DNA from: Certhia americana
Lineage: Eukaryota; Chordata; Aves; Passeriformes; Certhiidae
Assembly: GCA_018697195.1 (NCBI GenBank)
Contig: CM031879.1
Span: 46,801,866-46,865,865 of the forward strand
Direction of reading: 5' to 3'
Length of the DNA: 64,000 bases
This document shows, one piece after another, positions 21,391 to 36,300 of the stretch. Positions within the stretch are counted from its first letter, which is position 1; every line of letters begins with the position of its first letter. A model generated the notes under the pieces. That model ran no database searches. It had not been told where the DNA came from and saw nothing but the letters and a program-made list of their open reading frames with translations. The position numbers and the translations under genes were made by a program.

Positions 21391-24300
21391 TCAATTTTGT
21401 TTGCCCTCAGCTGGAACAAGAGAAGGAGCAGCAGATTTAGTGTCCCTTCTACCTCTGTGACACCTGCCACATCCATCAGCTATCAAAGGATACACAATGT
21501 CCTGATGCTTTACACACATGGTCCTCTGTCCCAAAAGGCGATCCAGCAAGGTCTGAATGATCCCTGACTCTTCTGGCTCCACCTGGTAATGACTATTCTG
21601 AATCTGAGGGGTCAGAAAAAAGAATGATTTCCAGAACAACATAAAACTGTTGGGCTTGTTCTTTCATGCTCCCTCCCTCATCTCCACACAGAGCAATGAG
21701 ATCTTCAAAGGCCAAAGCAAACACCTAGGGATTCCCTTCCAGTTTTCCTAAGCAGTCACTGCTCTTTTACCTGAGAAAGGAAGAGGTGAAGAGCACAAGA
21801 TGTGGCCTCAGGCAGCTCTGCTATGTTGGCTTCTGCTGCCTCCTGAATAATGTGGCTAATTTCTTTTTGAGAAATAATGTTGCTGCTCTGATATCTCACA
21901 AACTTGAACAAAGGAAAAAACAGAAACATTAAATAGTGGAAGACTCACAGAGAGCAAAAGTGACTCATCACTTGCAAAGACCTCTTCTATGTACCATTAC
22001 TACAGCACCTTAACCACAAGCCTGATTTTTATACCACTTCTAATGGAACCAGTGCAAGTTATCTGTGTTGATGGTGCTCTGATTTATAGCCAGACTTATT
22101 TTTGTTTAAGCTGGAAAGAAACTAAAATAAATGAGTTAACCTTGGAACAGCAAATACTCACAGACCCATCTTATATTTGGAGGGGAAAGGTTCACATTAA
22201 TAACCCCTTCCTCTCATTCACTGTCATAAGGGCTATATCTTCAGTATTTCTGCTGGGTAGGACCACATTCCCCCTCTAGCCCACAGACCCCACAATAAAG
22301 AAGGGCAGTATATTGCACTAACTCTCTGCCGTGAAAAGTCAGTTCTGTAAGGTCACAACCTTGCAATGCCGAGCAGCCAACTTGCTCACTGACTGGTAAC
22401 AGCAGTTGCATGTTCTCTGCAAGTTTCCCCTCTCCTCCCCAGAGGTCCTAGATGTTATAAATAAATGTTATCAACACCAGAAGAACAGGAGGTGCTCACT
22501 AACCACAGTCGGTTTCTGCAAGGTGTGGAAGTTCACTTGAAAGTATCATTATTAATATAGGGCACAAATATAGTCCCAGACAAAGCCACAGCATTATCAG
22601 AGACTGTCACATAGCAGGTTAAGTACCAATAACCAGCCCACGTGCATTGTACCAACATACTGGGAAAGATGGGGAACAGCCCACCCTTCTGCTGCTCACC
22701 AAAGTCATCAGCCTGAGAACTTCTGGCTGCAGAAAGGACTTCTGGCCCCCACTGAGTAGTGTGAAGAGCAGGAATCGGTGCCATGGCTGTGAAGCAACAT
22801 GTAAAGCTGGGAGAGAAGGAGAAGCCAGTCAAAGACAGCTGTAAAACTGTCCAAATGACAGGCTGAACCCAGCTAAGGACAGTCTTCAGTACTGACCCCA
22901 AGTTTTCTCTCCTAGACACCCCGCTGTGAAACACTAAGAGGATATTTTGCACTGTTCTTACTTGCTTTTTAATCTGTCACTCTCTGGGCAAGAGTTCAGT
23001 CAAGAGGACAAAAGCTTAATAGCTTTTCAAGGCAGAAAATACATATTGTCCATCTTTGTGCTGGCACAGGAAGAGAAACCTTCTCCTGGGGTGCAGTGAG
23101 GGAATATCTTTAGCCTGGGGTTTTAAAAATAATACCCTCTGGTTTCAGTATGAGGACAACTCTCCTGACCTCAGTTTTTATTTAGCTGCAGAATACCCTG
23201 TGGTAATGAAGAAAGCCCTATAACAGAAGCTGAACAAACTGAGCCTGGATCTGCATCAGACAGTGGACTGTGGGGACCAGCCAGGCTGCTGATGGCAATG
23301 CAATCAGTAGAGAAAATGTTCTTACTAAAGAACATACACAATAACATAAGATATATTAGGTAAGGCCATAAGTCTGTGATGGCATGAAGTCTTTCACTGA
23401 ATGCTGAAATTAAAATGTTATTACCTGGTATTTATTACAGGTTACGAGCATGGGATGGACAAATAGATCAGCAGATATAACTTGTTATACTATAAAAACT
23501 CACCAGGGTGCTAGAAAGGTCTCTTTTCCACTGGCAATCACATAACCTCCCTATTGCCACTACAAGAATCTTTTCTATAGGAAAACAACACTGAAAAATA
23601 ATGTAAAATATTGGGGGGATATCTTTCATCTGGGGAAAATGAGAAAGTACCAGCACTGTGCATAAGCCTGCTCTGCAAATATGGAAATATCTCTGGACCA
23701 AAAGAGGGGTTTAGAAAGACTCAAGTGAGTCAACTCCTAGAGGCAGAGTCCAGGACAGACTCTTTCCAGTGTTCTTGCATCTTTCAGCCAAATATAGGTA
23801 TGACCTTCATTCTTCTTGGAATAAGGAGACTCTTCTTATTGCTGTTATGAAATTCAGCACCACAGCAGCCAAAGTGACAGGTTCATCTGTTGCTGCAGCA
23901 GCATTTCATACATTTAATCCCAAATCAGCAGAGCCTCCCCACAACTTTTTTTTTTCTTTTGTTTTTTTGTTTCTTTTTTAATTCAGCCCTTTAATAGCCT
24001 CCCCTCATCTACTGACTGTCATTCATCTGCAATATTACATCTTTATCCAACCAATTCCTCTCTCCCACCAGTGTCCCTTTTGCCTGGAGTTCATTCACTC
24101 CATTCCCTTCTCTATTACTGTTTAAACAACTGAAGTGAACAGGTCAGGGTACAGATAACTTTCTGGTTTAAGAATAGAGCCAGCACCTGGACTTCATGGC
24201 AGGAGGCTGACAATAAACAGAAGGGTCTATTCTTCTCCCCCAACTGTACAACGCAGTCATATACTGTTATACTGAAAACGTGGTATACATTAGGTCTGAT

Positions 24301-27300
24301 ATGCACCCTGGAAATCAAGGTTGGAATTCACCCCTGGAAATCCAGAATTTCCATCTTCCATTCCCTAAGGCTGCCTAATACCCTGTTCTCCCTTCCCTTC
24401 CCTCAGGGCCAAACTGTGACCAACACTGTCCATTTGTAAGACACATCATGTTCAGATTCCCTCCCATATGCTCTAAAGGTTTGATACTATTGGCCTGAAA
24501 TTTAAGGACTATTCCTATACTCCTTCCATTCCCAAACCTTTCCCTCTTACAGGGTTGGAGAACTACCTTTTACTTTCTGGAAAGCATCTTGGTGTCCAGA
24601 GCCAAAGTGAAGGTTCATGCCTGCAGGGGAGCCAGGCACTGTGATCTCATCCCACAAAGCACAATATTAACTTTAGGCACACAAATAATTTTTCTTATTT
24701 GGCATAAACTCATTATGCATTTTCTCCAGAGCACTACAGGATAGAGAACAAAGAGCTCAAAATCACTGCAGGAGGGAAACTAGGAGAAGAAAGAGCATGA
24801 AGACTTTACCAGCATCCTGGTTCTTCACATGCAGGTATTCCACTAAGGTTTCTAGACAAGCAACCACTGCCTGAGAGAGCAGCAAGTCTTTCTGGAATAC
24901 CAAGAGAAAAAAAAAAAACAAACAACCCAGTCAACACCTATTGCAAGAGGAAAATTCACGAAGTGCCAGGATCTGAAGAGTATGCAGCACAGGGAAATAA
25001 AACCTTTCATCTCCTTCAAGGGATGCAATGTGCTGCAAATTATCTGTCACATCAAGGAGCCAGATAGAGGTATGGCTACTTATTTTGAGACTAGAAAATA
25101 ATAAGTAACAGCCTCCAAAGAATAAAGATAGGAGCCCAACATAGCTTAAGAGTTAAATGTAAACTGATGTACTACCCCAGGAGCCCAGCATCACTTGAGC
25201 AAGTTAAATATATGCTGATGCACTCACTACCCCCAAAAGCACCTTGCCAGAGACATGGGGGATGGACTGGGATTTGTTACACTTTTCCCACATCTGTCCC
25301 TATGGATGTGGCATCCCTGCAGAGCAAGAAATGGGAAGACAGAAATCATCATTAGTATACAGAATTTCAGCTACCCAGTTCAGCAGCAGGGAGCACCGCA
25401 TAGCTTGATTTACCTTCTTTCTCACTGCACTGTGCTGCAGCAAGAGCATTTTCCCTCCTCCTCATCACGTCTGTAAGGGGCGGAAAATGCAGGCAGAATA
25501 AAAAATAAACAGGCAGCCCCTTTGATTCTGCAACAGGGTGTTTTTGCCTCAGGTTAATGTTCCTGCTTGAAGCCCAGCACTACTAAATAGGACTAAAAGT
25601 CATATTTTATATACCTGCAACAGGACATGCACCAGAAGGTTCTGCAGACTGACAACAAGCGAGAAGACCTGCTGCATGGCAAGAGGGTGCAAGGCAGTGT
25701 CCTGAAGTGATGATGGCTGTGGTTGAGTAGCACTTGGGGATGGGTTTTGGCCAACAATCACCAGCAGGGAGGAGGAGAAGTTCTGTTGCAGGACAGCTCT
25801 CAGGAACTGCATGATGCTCACTAGACAGAGAGATGCTTATTAGTGTGTGTCAGTGTTTTTTTCTGCTCTACCCTGTGTGTTGGTGCCTGTGCAATAGCAT
25901 GGGAGAGGGTGAGGAGAGAAAATGTGAGCTTAATAGCCCACCAGATTTGTCTGTCAGCTGCTGACAGCTGTAGACAGGAATGGCAACATGAGTTTCCTTG
26001 TTCATCTCCTTTGAAACACTAACACAGTTCAGACTCCATTCCAGATGTCACTACCGACCTCCAAGGAAGATCTGTCCAAACACAGAACTTCAGACAGTTC
26101 CCTTTTGCCCTTTCTCACCACCATTTACACATTTACGAAGTCAAATGGACCAAAGTTTCCGATTCCCTCCAGCACCCCCATCATTCCATTCTATAGTCAC
26201 CAATTCTCCCTTGTTGCTTGTATCATGGTACTAGTGGTGCTTTCAGACAAATCTCCCTAGCAGATGCAAAATACCTAACAGTAGGATTGGCTTCTTATTC
26301 CTGAAGATGACTGCATTCAGGACTTCTGTAAGGTCTACCGAGAGTGTCTGGTGAACCTAGAAGAGAATTAAATAGAAGAGAAAAAAGTGGTGCTGGTTTG
26401 GAGCAGATAGAAAGCTCCATTATATACTTCTAGTTTTTAGACAATACCTGATGATGACCACTGAAAACCAAGGGAACAGCAACAGGGTTTCAGGAGGCTG
26501 ACACAGAAGGGAGAGTTACATCATTGGATCCTCACATTTCACTCACCTTAAGTTGCCTGAGCTGCACAGCTTCCAAACCACAGTGTACCTTGTCTGTCTT
26601 GTTCTCACTACTCCCTGCAGGACCTCTGGCATGTGGCTGTCAGCATGCCAATGACACAAAGTGGCAGGAACAGCCACCACCAAACACGGCTCTACCTTAG
26701 CCACAAAGCCGTGCAGCAAGGCTGAGGTGCCAGGCAGCCAAAAACCAGCAGTAGCCAGAAGCTGTCCTTGCCTGCTGAAGCTGGGGCCTGCAGAGAGCCC
26801 AAGGAGTGGAGCTACTGCATGGGTGAAAGTGGAAGAAGAATTTAGGGACTTGGCAACTAGGTGAAACCAGGAAGGTAGGGTTTAGAGGGAAATCTGCAAT
26901 ACATTGTTTCCTTCATAGAACAGCCACTCAAGAGCAATGGCAGGCAGCCTCAGAGAATGCCAGAAGGGTTCAAACTCTTCAATAAGTTGATACAGGAAGG
27001 TAGGCATAAGGATCACAGGGCTGATTCCTTTAAATACTTTTCTGAAGAGATAAATATCCCACAGGAGAACAAGGAGTAGCTCCTGCAACATAGTGGCAGT
27101 GGCTATTCATTTTAGAACTGACAAAACAAAGCCTTTAATAGCCTACCATCCATGAGCCCTGTTTATTCACAGGGTAAAGCCAGCAGCAGTAACACAGTTA
27201 TGATGTAAGCTGGCTCTGGCCAGACAAGTCCTCACTATTAACATCAGCCTGAGATGAATGTGGCCATTTCTGGAAGCCATTGTTCTCGTCTAAAAAACTG

Positions 27301-30300
27301 CAGGCTCAGGGAGACAGCCCATCATCAGCTCACATTCACAGCCACAAAGGTGCTCTTATGAGAGTCTCTAGGATGCTTTGTGCAGCTCCAGCTACACTGA
27401 ACAGCAGAAAGAAGCAAGAGAAGTGACTCTTCCTCTTCTTCCCCTTCAGCAGAAGATTAGAAACACTGACACTCAGAAATGCTGAAGATTAGAAACACTT
27501 TAGCAGTCTTCAACTCTTTCCATTTCCCAGCTGTATCTGTAGTTTCTTTCCTCTGGTGCAAAAACATTTCTGGGTTGTATATCATAGCACATCAAGCCAG
27601 TGGTATTGATAAAACCAAGAAACAGGCTTATAAGCTGCTAAATGATTGCACTTCAAGGATCAGTATGAGCTGAGAGCATCACTCCCAGAAGATGAAGCTC
27701 AACACTTGGTACTTGACACTAGAATGTCATTTGGGACTGGCACAACACCAGACACAGGCCCAACTTGGAAACTGAGAAGGCAGGCTGTACTTAGCAGCTC
27801 ACAGAGCTGGGCCAGGCTGCCTTTCCACAGCTGACAGTCTGTGTGAGTACCAAACTCAGAAGCCCTAAGTGGAGGCTGCATGCTGACAAAGTACTGGGTG
27901 CAGACTTGGTCTGGGCTGGTCTTCTGGAAAACATCTTCCCTCAGCATTAGAAATCTAACCCTTGCTTTCTGTGCACATGCATGCATGTCCTTAATGTGAT
28001 TTTATTATCTGCAAACAGGTGCACCAACTCCCAAAGAGCATACTCTACTGGGCATAACAGCAAGAGCAGAGCTCACAACTCATGACATTCTCTCTAACTC
28101 AGTATCAAGAGAGGTCTGGGTAGGTGCTTCAAAAAGAAACATTTTCCCTTGTATTAGCATTGGAAAGTGCTTCCATCATAGCTGTAATATCATTATTACC
28201 TGACAACTCCAGCTTAGATATCTTGTTGGACTGCTAAGCATCAAATACAATGACAGCTGCCCACATTCATAAGCGCTTGCTAATATTGAACACTTACTTG
28301 CCAATAATAAGTTCTATTTCACTATTGATCATTTTAGTAACAAAAAAGAAGTTTACAACACGGGAGCTGTGCCTTCCACCCCCCAGTCTTCCCTTGAGGC
28401 AGGTTTTAAAAAGTGTTTTGCTCTGTCCTGAAGAGGAAAGTGATTTGGATCAGGAAGGCTGGGTATACATTTCTCCCCACAGGATTTGTTCCCTTCTTTA
28501 ACTCTTCAATGATTTGTGTCTCAGACCTTCAGTGACATGCTAGCTTCCAGTCCTGCTGAAGAGGTGAAGCAGAGAATAACGTGGACAATAACAAAAGAGA
28601 AATCAATGTGATCAGATTACAGGCCAAAGCAAAATACTTTCACACACACACAAACACACACAGACACAGACACACACACACACACATACATATATATATA
28701 CACACACACACACATATTTATTTTTAAGGTTTGTCCATGTGCTGACTCTGAACACTAGAGTGGTTCTAACCTCAGTATTGTAGCGATGCTGATAATGCAA
28801 AAGGGATGCCACCAACAGCCATCCAGAGCACAGCAAGGCATCCTCAGATGACAGGTAGGCAGGTCTGGAAGGAGGGGACCACAGCCAGGTGCATTCCAAA
28901 ACCTTCTGCAGGAGTTCTAACAAGGACACATTGGAGAGCAGCACAGCCACTGCTGCATGGGAAAAACATAATCAGAGAGGGTGATGGGATGCACAGGTTA
29001 AACCAGCTTGACAAGCATAAGAGAAGTGCAGAGCACACCCCTGCTGCAGTGAGGCAGCCCAGCTGCCACAGCTCATCTGAGTAAAGCTGTCCAGCTACTG
29101 GTGTTCATCTCTCAGAGCACAAGCAACTGCTCAGCCAGCTAATCAGCTAACAACACAGTAGGAAGGTCAGTTAGAGCTGTTCCCTAGTATTGTTTAATTT
29201 TTTGAACTATGACAATACCATGATATTTCAAGCTAGGCATCAAAGGTCCACTGCTCTGTTTATGAACAAGAAAAATGCAGTGATTCTGTCCTTCAGCAGC
29301 CAATTCTTGAATCATCAGAAGGCAGCAAAACCAAACTAAACTCCTTACCCTAAAAAACCTCATCCAAAGTATGAAATGATCTTTAATTATAATGCTGTGT
29401 CTGGATGGGGAAACATCCACCTTACCTGCTGAGACAGTTAGAATACAGTCCCTGATTGTCGAGCTAACCTCACTGAAATTAACTTAGCAATTAATATAAT
29501 CTTCCCTCACCTCTCTGTTGACTACAAGGTGTTGTCTGATGAAGGCTCCAATACAGAAAATTCAAGGATGGCTGCAGGAGGTCAGTGTCACTGGGCCTGC
29601 ATTTCCCGCAGAGATTACTGACTGGAAACAAAAGAGCACATGTAACAAGGACACCAACTTAACAGAGCACCTCAGCAAATGAAAGAAGTCAGTCAGTGGG
29701 GAGGGAATTCAGACAAAGTGAAAATAAACAGAGCATGGTACAGACAAAGCAACAGGCATCAGCCCTACAGTGTTTGCTTTAGAGTGGACTGTGCAGTGGA
29801 GGATGATAACAGAGGGGAGGTATATTAAAGGCTATATATCCCATCGGGCAGCAATGAATCCAAGAGCAATGGACTTTAGGTTATCTGTTTCCACAGCAAA
29901 AAAACCTGCAGTGTGAGTTATCTGTTTCCACAGTGTGAGTTTGTTTCTAGTACTAGAACAAGCATAAACAGTGATGTGCTGTCTCTCGTGGTGACCAGAC
30001 TGGGGAAAGCCATAGAGAGCTGTACTCCTCCAATCTCACCAACTTTGCTCACACTAGGAGTAAAATGTCATGTTTACTGTAAACACCAAACGCTTAGCAA
30101 CAATGTTTGGTAAGAGTTAGGGAGGGAAATCCAAGACTTCAGGGCTCAGCAAAACTGTCATTGAAGATCTTTTGTAGAGCTTACAATTTGAGTAAGCAAT
30201 TCTCAAAAAAACATGTATCAACATGCCCCTTCCATCTAAGAGGCCTCATTAGAGGAAAGTGTCTTACACATTCACCCTGGGAGAACACAGTTGGGAGCCC

Positions 30301-33300
30301 AAGGGGGGAATGAATGGGGTGGCTGGGGCAGGGAGAGAGTTGTGCAGAAAAACACAAAGCAGAAAGCAAGAGCAAAAGGAGCTTGTGACTCCTGGGAGAA
30401 GCTGAGCTGTGTTCGAAAATCACAGCAGCTAAAAAGGCTGGGGAAAAGGCTGGGCCGTGGTTCTTCCACACCTCCAGTTCCCTTGGCTAATGAATGTCTG
30501 AGAAATGCTGCTTCTTTACAAGAGCAACACAGACAGCCCTGATATATGAAATATTTCAAATTGAAGGGGATATTCCTTCAAAGTCTGCTGGAGACACCAA
30601 TTTGTCAGAGCAGGGAAGACATGAGAGGATGGATCAGCTGAATCTCCCTCCTAGTATCTATTCTTTTTTCACAGCCTATATGAACCTCCAATAGCCAAGT
30701 AAGAAGGCAGAAGTTACCAAGTCACCAAGTAAGGACCACCAGACAAGACAGCAGGTTATGGTATGGGAAAGAAACACAGCCTGTTCTTCTGTCTTTGGGG
30801 TGGAGTGGGCAAGCCCTGCAGTTGGTTGGGAGCCATATACTCTGGATTCACATTCCAAGGAAAGTCCAGTTTCACTAGACTGCTGGCTCCTGATAGCCGA
30901 TTAACAGGACATGACTGTGGCCTGAACCCCACAAGACTGTTACAGCAAGGATGGAGAGGAAAGGATGATTCAGGAAGCACACCGGCCATGTAGTTATGTG
31001 CCAAACCAACAACAGTCACTGACCCTGAAATCATGTCATGGTCAGGGGAATACTTTGGCCACTTATGAGGTTTCAGACAAAAACGTATTGTAAAGGCAAG
31101 AGGAAGAGAACCTGGGTTTTGTTAACGGAATTAGTTACCACAACTCTTTACAATGCTCTGGCTATGAAAGTATCTCAAAGCATTACTATAATGCAAGGTC
31201 AATCTTCTCTCAAAGGACAAAGAGCAAGCCCCTAATCATCTTATGGAACAATTAACAAACACTTCCCTGGGAGAAGATGGATGCACATACTCACCCTGGT
31301 GAAGCAGCTTGAAGTCTGTGCTGTCCAGCTCCCTTATGCCCTTGCTCCGCAGCTGCACCAGGAAAAGAAGGCTCAGCAAAACAGGCAGGTTCCTGTTAGC
31401 TAAGAAGGGCAAAGACAGCTTAGCTTCTCAGTGAACTCCAAACTGTTGTACTTTAAAGTGTGCCAGGAATTGTTAATTTTCTGGCTCCAGAATAAGGACA
31501 CACACAGAGGCCCAACTTTATTCTCATCTCTACAGTCCCCTCTGGATCAGGTCCCCTTTCTGCCACTCTGGTTTGGCCTGAGTTACACCTGAATCCTGCC
31601 AACACCATTTTAGGAGCAACTAAAGAAGGGGGGAAAAAGAGGCTGGGGTCATTTATACCCATCATGAGCCATGTTGGGAGCATGTTCCTCACACTTTGAT
31701 ATTGCTAATAAGGTAGAAGTTATTAGCCCGTTCTAAACTGCTCTCTTCCTGCCCATTTGGCTATCATACTTTTGACAGCAGCTCAGCTGAACAGCATTTG
31801 TTCTCCTCCATCTTGTGAGACTGGAAAGATGCTGTCCATCCCACCCAACAGGGCAGGGCAGAGACAGAAGTGAGAACCCCACACAGCAGGCCTGTATGTA
31901 AGGAAAATGGGACAAAACCACCAACTCCCCAGGGCAATCCTCTCCCTACTATTCACTTCTTTGCGGTGCTGTAAACAGGTAAATGTTTTGTATTGCATAC
32001 AGCCATACTGACAGCAAGAAACTATCACCTCCAGTAAATGTTTTCACAAAGGTTCATTGGTTTTCAGTTTTGAGGAGGAAAATTTATGGGTGTCTTTAAC
32101 GTTAACATATTCCTGATGAAGTCCCACTGTTGGGCCTCTTTCTTGTCTAAAAGCAGGCTACTGTTTGAACAGGGATGCAGATCCCCTGGACTTACCAACT
32201 CCAGGCCTCACAGAGAGCTGCCTGTGTGCTGGGAGACAAGGAAGTCTGTCTCCAGAGTACATCTGGTGTTTGACTTTCTGAATGGGTTGCCAGGATGTCA
32301 GTTAACAAGTTCAAGATGCAATATCAAGAAGAGCTACACATACTAATAGCAGCAGAAGGGCTCAAATATTGCATAAGCTCCTCTAGCTCAGTGTTCTGCC
32401 TCCATCACCAGTGGTTTGGAGGAATACGTCTGACTCCCACTATAGGAAATGGATACTTTGCCTCCCCACAACTCCTGGCATCCCTAGATCAGCAACCGAG
32501 GGACACAACAATTTCAAATGTGCACAATTCCAAACAATATCAGATCTAGCAGATCTTGTAGCCTCATGCTCTACCATGCTCCTGCTTTCAATGCTCGTCC
32601 TCTTCTCCAGCTGACTGATTTTGCTGGAGGTAAGGCAAAAACGCTTTCCTTCTTGTTGTCTTCATCCCAACTGCTGCATAACAAAACACTTGAAACAGAG
32701 CAAAGCTGTCAAAAGCCAAAAGTGGCCCCCTCAGGAACAACTAAAAGTTGTGCTAAGTCCCTATCCTAAAGGAGCCAAGGACATCCTAGCACTGCTCCCT
32801 CTTTCAGTTCAAGCTCACAGACTGCTTTGCACAGCACCTTTCATAGTGAGACAACAGTTCCAATATCACAGACAGGGCTAGTAAGGCAAACAGGGATTTC
32901 TCCCAGTCACAGCCTTGCTCCCTTTGAGAGATTTAACAGAGTTATAAGATCTGGTGCTACCACAGTCCCTGTCTGAGGATCAATATCATGAATGATTCAA
33001 TCCATGCTCCTGGTGTCTGTGTCCTGGGAACTGTGTATTTTCAGGCACACCCAGCTGTTTTGCACAAAGAAGAGGCAAAAAGGAGGATGTCTTTCAGCCA
33101 CAAGTTGGGCCCCTATTCAAGCAGGATGATTTACCAGCACAGCTCTCCATTTGAACACTGACAGCAGTATACAAGAACCTTGCCTTGGTTTAACAACTGC
33201 AGTTTGAAACCAGAACAACCTAAATTGGAAAAAAAGGCTCTCGCTTCAAAATGAATCTCTGAAAAAGGAAACTAAATTAGTACACTCTGTCCATAAATTT

Positions 33301-36300
33301 CGTCATGCAGGTAAGTACTGAGGCTACATCAGCAGCTCAAAACCACTCTATCCCAGACTGTGTCCCTACACCTAGTTGATCTTACAGCAAGAACAAGTCA
33401 CAGAGGTGGGGTCACCTTGGAGGGTGGCTGAGCTGCTCTCTACCAGCAGCTGCTGCAGAATCTGTAAAAATCGGCTCCGAAGGAGGTCACAGATAAGGAC
33501 ATCCTCATTTCTTTCCAGGAAGATCCTCAGAGTCATCAACACCTTCCAAGCCACCTCCACAGAGCTTGAGCAGACGAGGTCCTGCAACAGAAGAAACAAA
33601 CACATTACCCTTCTACCCTGATTAGGCAGAAGTCACTACTATTTAATACCATTATGCTAATCTGGTGCCTTGGGAAACAGCCTAATAAAGCACCATTAAG
33701 ATTAAGTATGTCCTGATTAAATAGAGAACTGAATAAAGAAGGACTCATGTCTGTTAGGCACCTCTGAGTAATATTCCATTTAAAGAATGATTTGGCTCTG
33801 TAAGAGTAAGGGTAACATACGTTTAAGGTCACAGTTTTAGACAAATGAGACCTAAACAAGAGAACAGAATCTCTGGCACCTCTGCTCTCCTTGCTGTTTT
33901 GAAAAATCAGCTTGCATATTAAAGATGCTTGCCTAAAGTCAAGCTCATGACTCAGTCCATAGTTCCTAATTTTCAAAAGGCTGGAAGCCTTATATGTGCA
34001 GTAGTAACATAATTAAACTGCATGAAATATATGTAAGTTGGGCAATCAATCAATCACAGGAAAGGGAAGAGTCATGTACACAGCTCACAAGCCTGCCTCT
34101 TGACTATAGGGCTGTGTCTGGAGTCTCTGAGGTGAATCCCACAGCCAGTAGCCTTAATTTGGGCATAGTCTTCATGTTGAGGTACATAACATTAAATTCA
34201 CTTGCACAGCATGTACAGAGGCAGTTGTATAAATATCAGAGAGAAAAGGTCTGGTAACAGTGGCACAGTGGCTGTAATATATAATATGACCCTCTCAGCA
34301 CTACCTTTCCTCTCTTCCTGCAGTAGTCCTGGCTACTGCATTGCAAATGGTGGAGTTGAAGAGGTAAACAGGAAACTGGTCTCAGCAACTGAGCCTACAG
34401 CCTGCCTGGACAGCTTGCTGCCTCTCACAGCTGCCTTCCCCTATCACACAGCAGTAATGCATCCAGACTTCAATGATGCAGAGGAAAATGGCTGTGGGAC
34501 CCCATACCCAAGGAAAGCAAATAAGGTAAGTATAGGCTCTCTGTGTCAGAAAAAGCTCTCTAGTTCTGAGCCAAATTCCTGCCTCTACCAGAGACCTTCA
34601 CAAATAAAGGGCAGGGAGAAGTCTGCACAATCATCTCTGCTGACTATCATCTGTTCCGTATGACATTCAGGAATGCAATCTAATGTCTCTGTTCTCTCTG
34701 CTGAGAGAGCACCTCAGACCTGGAGCACAGAGAAGACAAGTGGGACAGTGTGTCATCAAGATTACATTCACCCCCAGATGAAGACATACAGCTCAAAATG
34801 ACATGAACCAATGGCCACAGCCTTCCTGGTCCTGGCAAATGCACCATGGTGTTAATGGGTTCCTTCCTACCCAGAAGCTCAAGGTCTCAGATGAAGTCAC
34901 TAACCATCTGTTATATCTAATCCAGACAATTATTGAAAGCAGATAAGCAAATAACTCATCCTTGGAAGGACATTCATTTTTGTTTCACTGTACCATGCAG
35001 AGGCCTTTCCACTCCACTAGCGCATTCTGAGGCTTAGGTTATACATCTCATAAGTTCTCTTCACATCTGACAATATATTTATCCCTGCATATTGCAGTGT
35101 TTTATTAGTCCATCTAAATTCAGATTGATTATGCTCTTCCACAGCTGAAAGGTGAATTGTCAAAGCCTGTGATTTATTACAACTCACTTTAAAGACTGGA
35201 ACAGAGCTAAATGAATTTATTTCTGTAAGAGCATATGGCAAGACAGAAAAGGGAAAGCAGGAATGTTGTACCATTCAACAAAGGGAGACACTGTTTATGT
35301 TTTGCTTATTGACAGACCTGCTTCAGTTTATGGAGTGATAGGTTCCAGAACTACTGCCAAAGGCAACAGTGTGGACAAGCCTCCTGGGACACTTCACCTC
35401 CTTAATTTGTCCTTATATGTAAACTCATTGATCCCTTTCACTAATGCTGTACAATGGTATCAAATGCCTGGATGTTGTTACCTGCTCTACAATATCATCC
35501 CAACTGTGAAAGAACTGCCCTACATGAGAGCCCACCTTATTAGTCATTTCAGTAACCTCAGATATTAAAATATACTCCATAGCCTCTTAGATCAGAACAA
35601 ACATGTTCTGTAATGCCCAATGCATGTCCACTCAGAGTCAAGCCTTGCTTCCTCTTACTTCTTTACCATCTGCCTTCTCAATAATAGTTTTAATTTCTCT
35701 ATGGGACTGGAGAAGAAATATCACAGCTCTTAGCTTTTGTCCTTACAGGCAAATCTCATGTTCTTCTGTGGAAAAGTTAGCAAATATTTACTATGTGACT
35801 GGTTCAACAGTCACGGGACAAGAGGCCACTGATGGGGAGGGGTGACAGGAAAGTGAGAGCAGTAGAAGTGAGAAAAGGCCTCTAAGCAGCCATCAGGACA
35901 GGGATTGTGTCATGATTAAATGGGTTAACAGAGCTCATTACACCAGCTAAAGGCAAACACACTAGCCTGCTACTTCAAGGACCCTTTCTCTCCTGCACTG
36001 ATTAATTTTTCCTGTCACAAGACTTTTATCTTTTAAGAGCAATAAAACATGTTATTTGCAGTCCTGAAAACTCAAGAGTGCTTCAAAATTTTCTGAGAAG
36101 AGTCTTCAGTTAAAACCAGACAAAATGAAAACCTCAAACAAACAGAAAGCTGTGCCCTCAAGACTTGTTCTCTGCATACTGCTTTTTCAAAGTTCTTGTT
36201 CATTATACCCTTCTCACCTAGCAGTAGCAAAGCATTGCTCACAAATTTGCAAACAGCTCCTTCAAAGGCTGACACTGAAGAATCTGAAGTACCCAGCTGT

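Noticed and set aside
28641..28715. CA/TA array considered as a structured or CRISPR-like repeat
   Set aside because: Simple dinucleotide microsatellite; no unique spacers.
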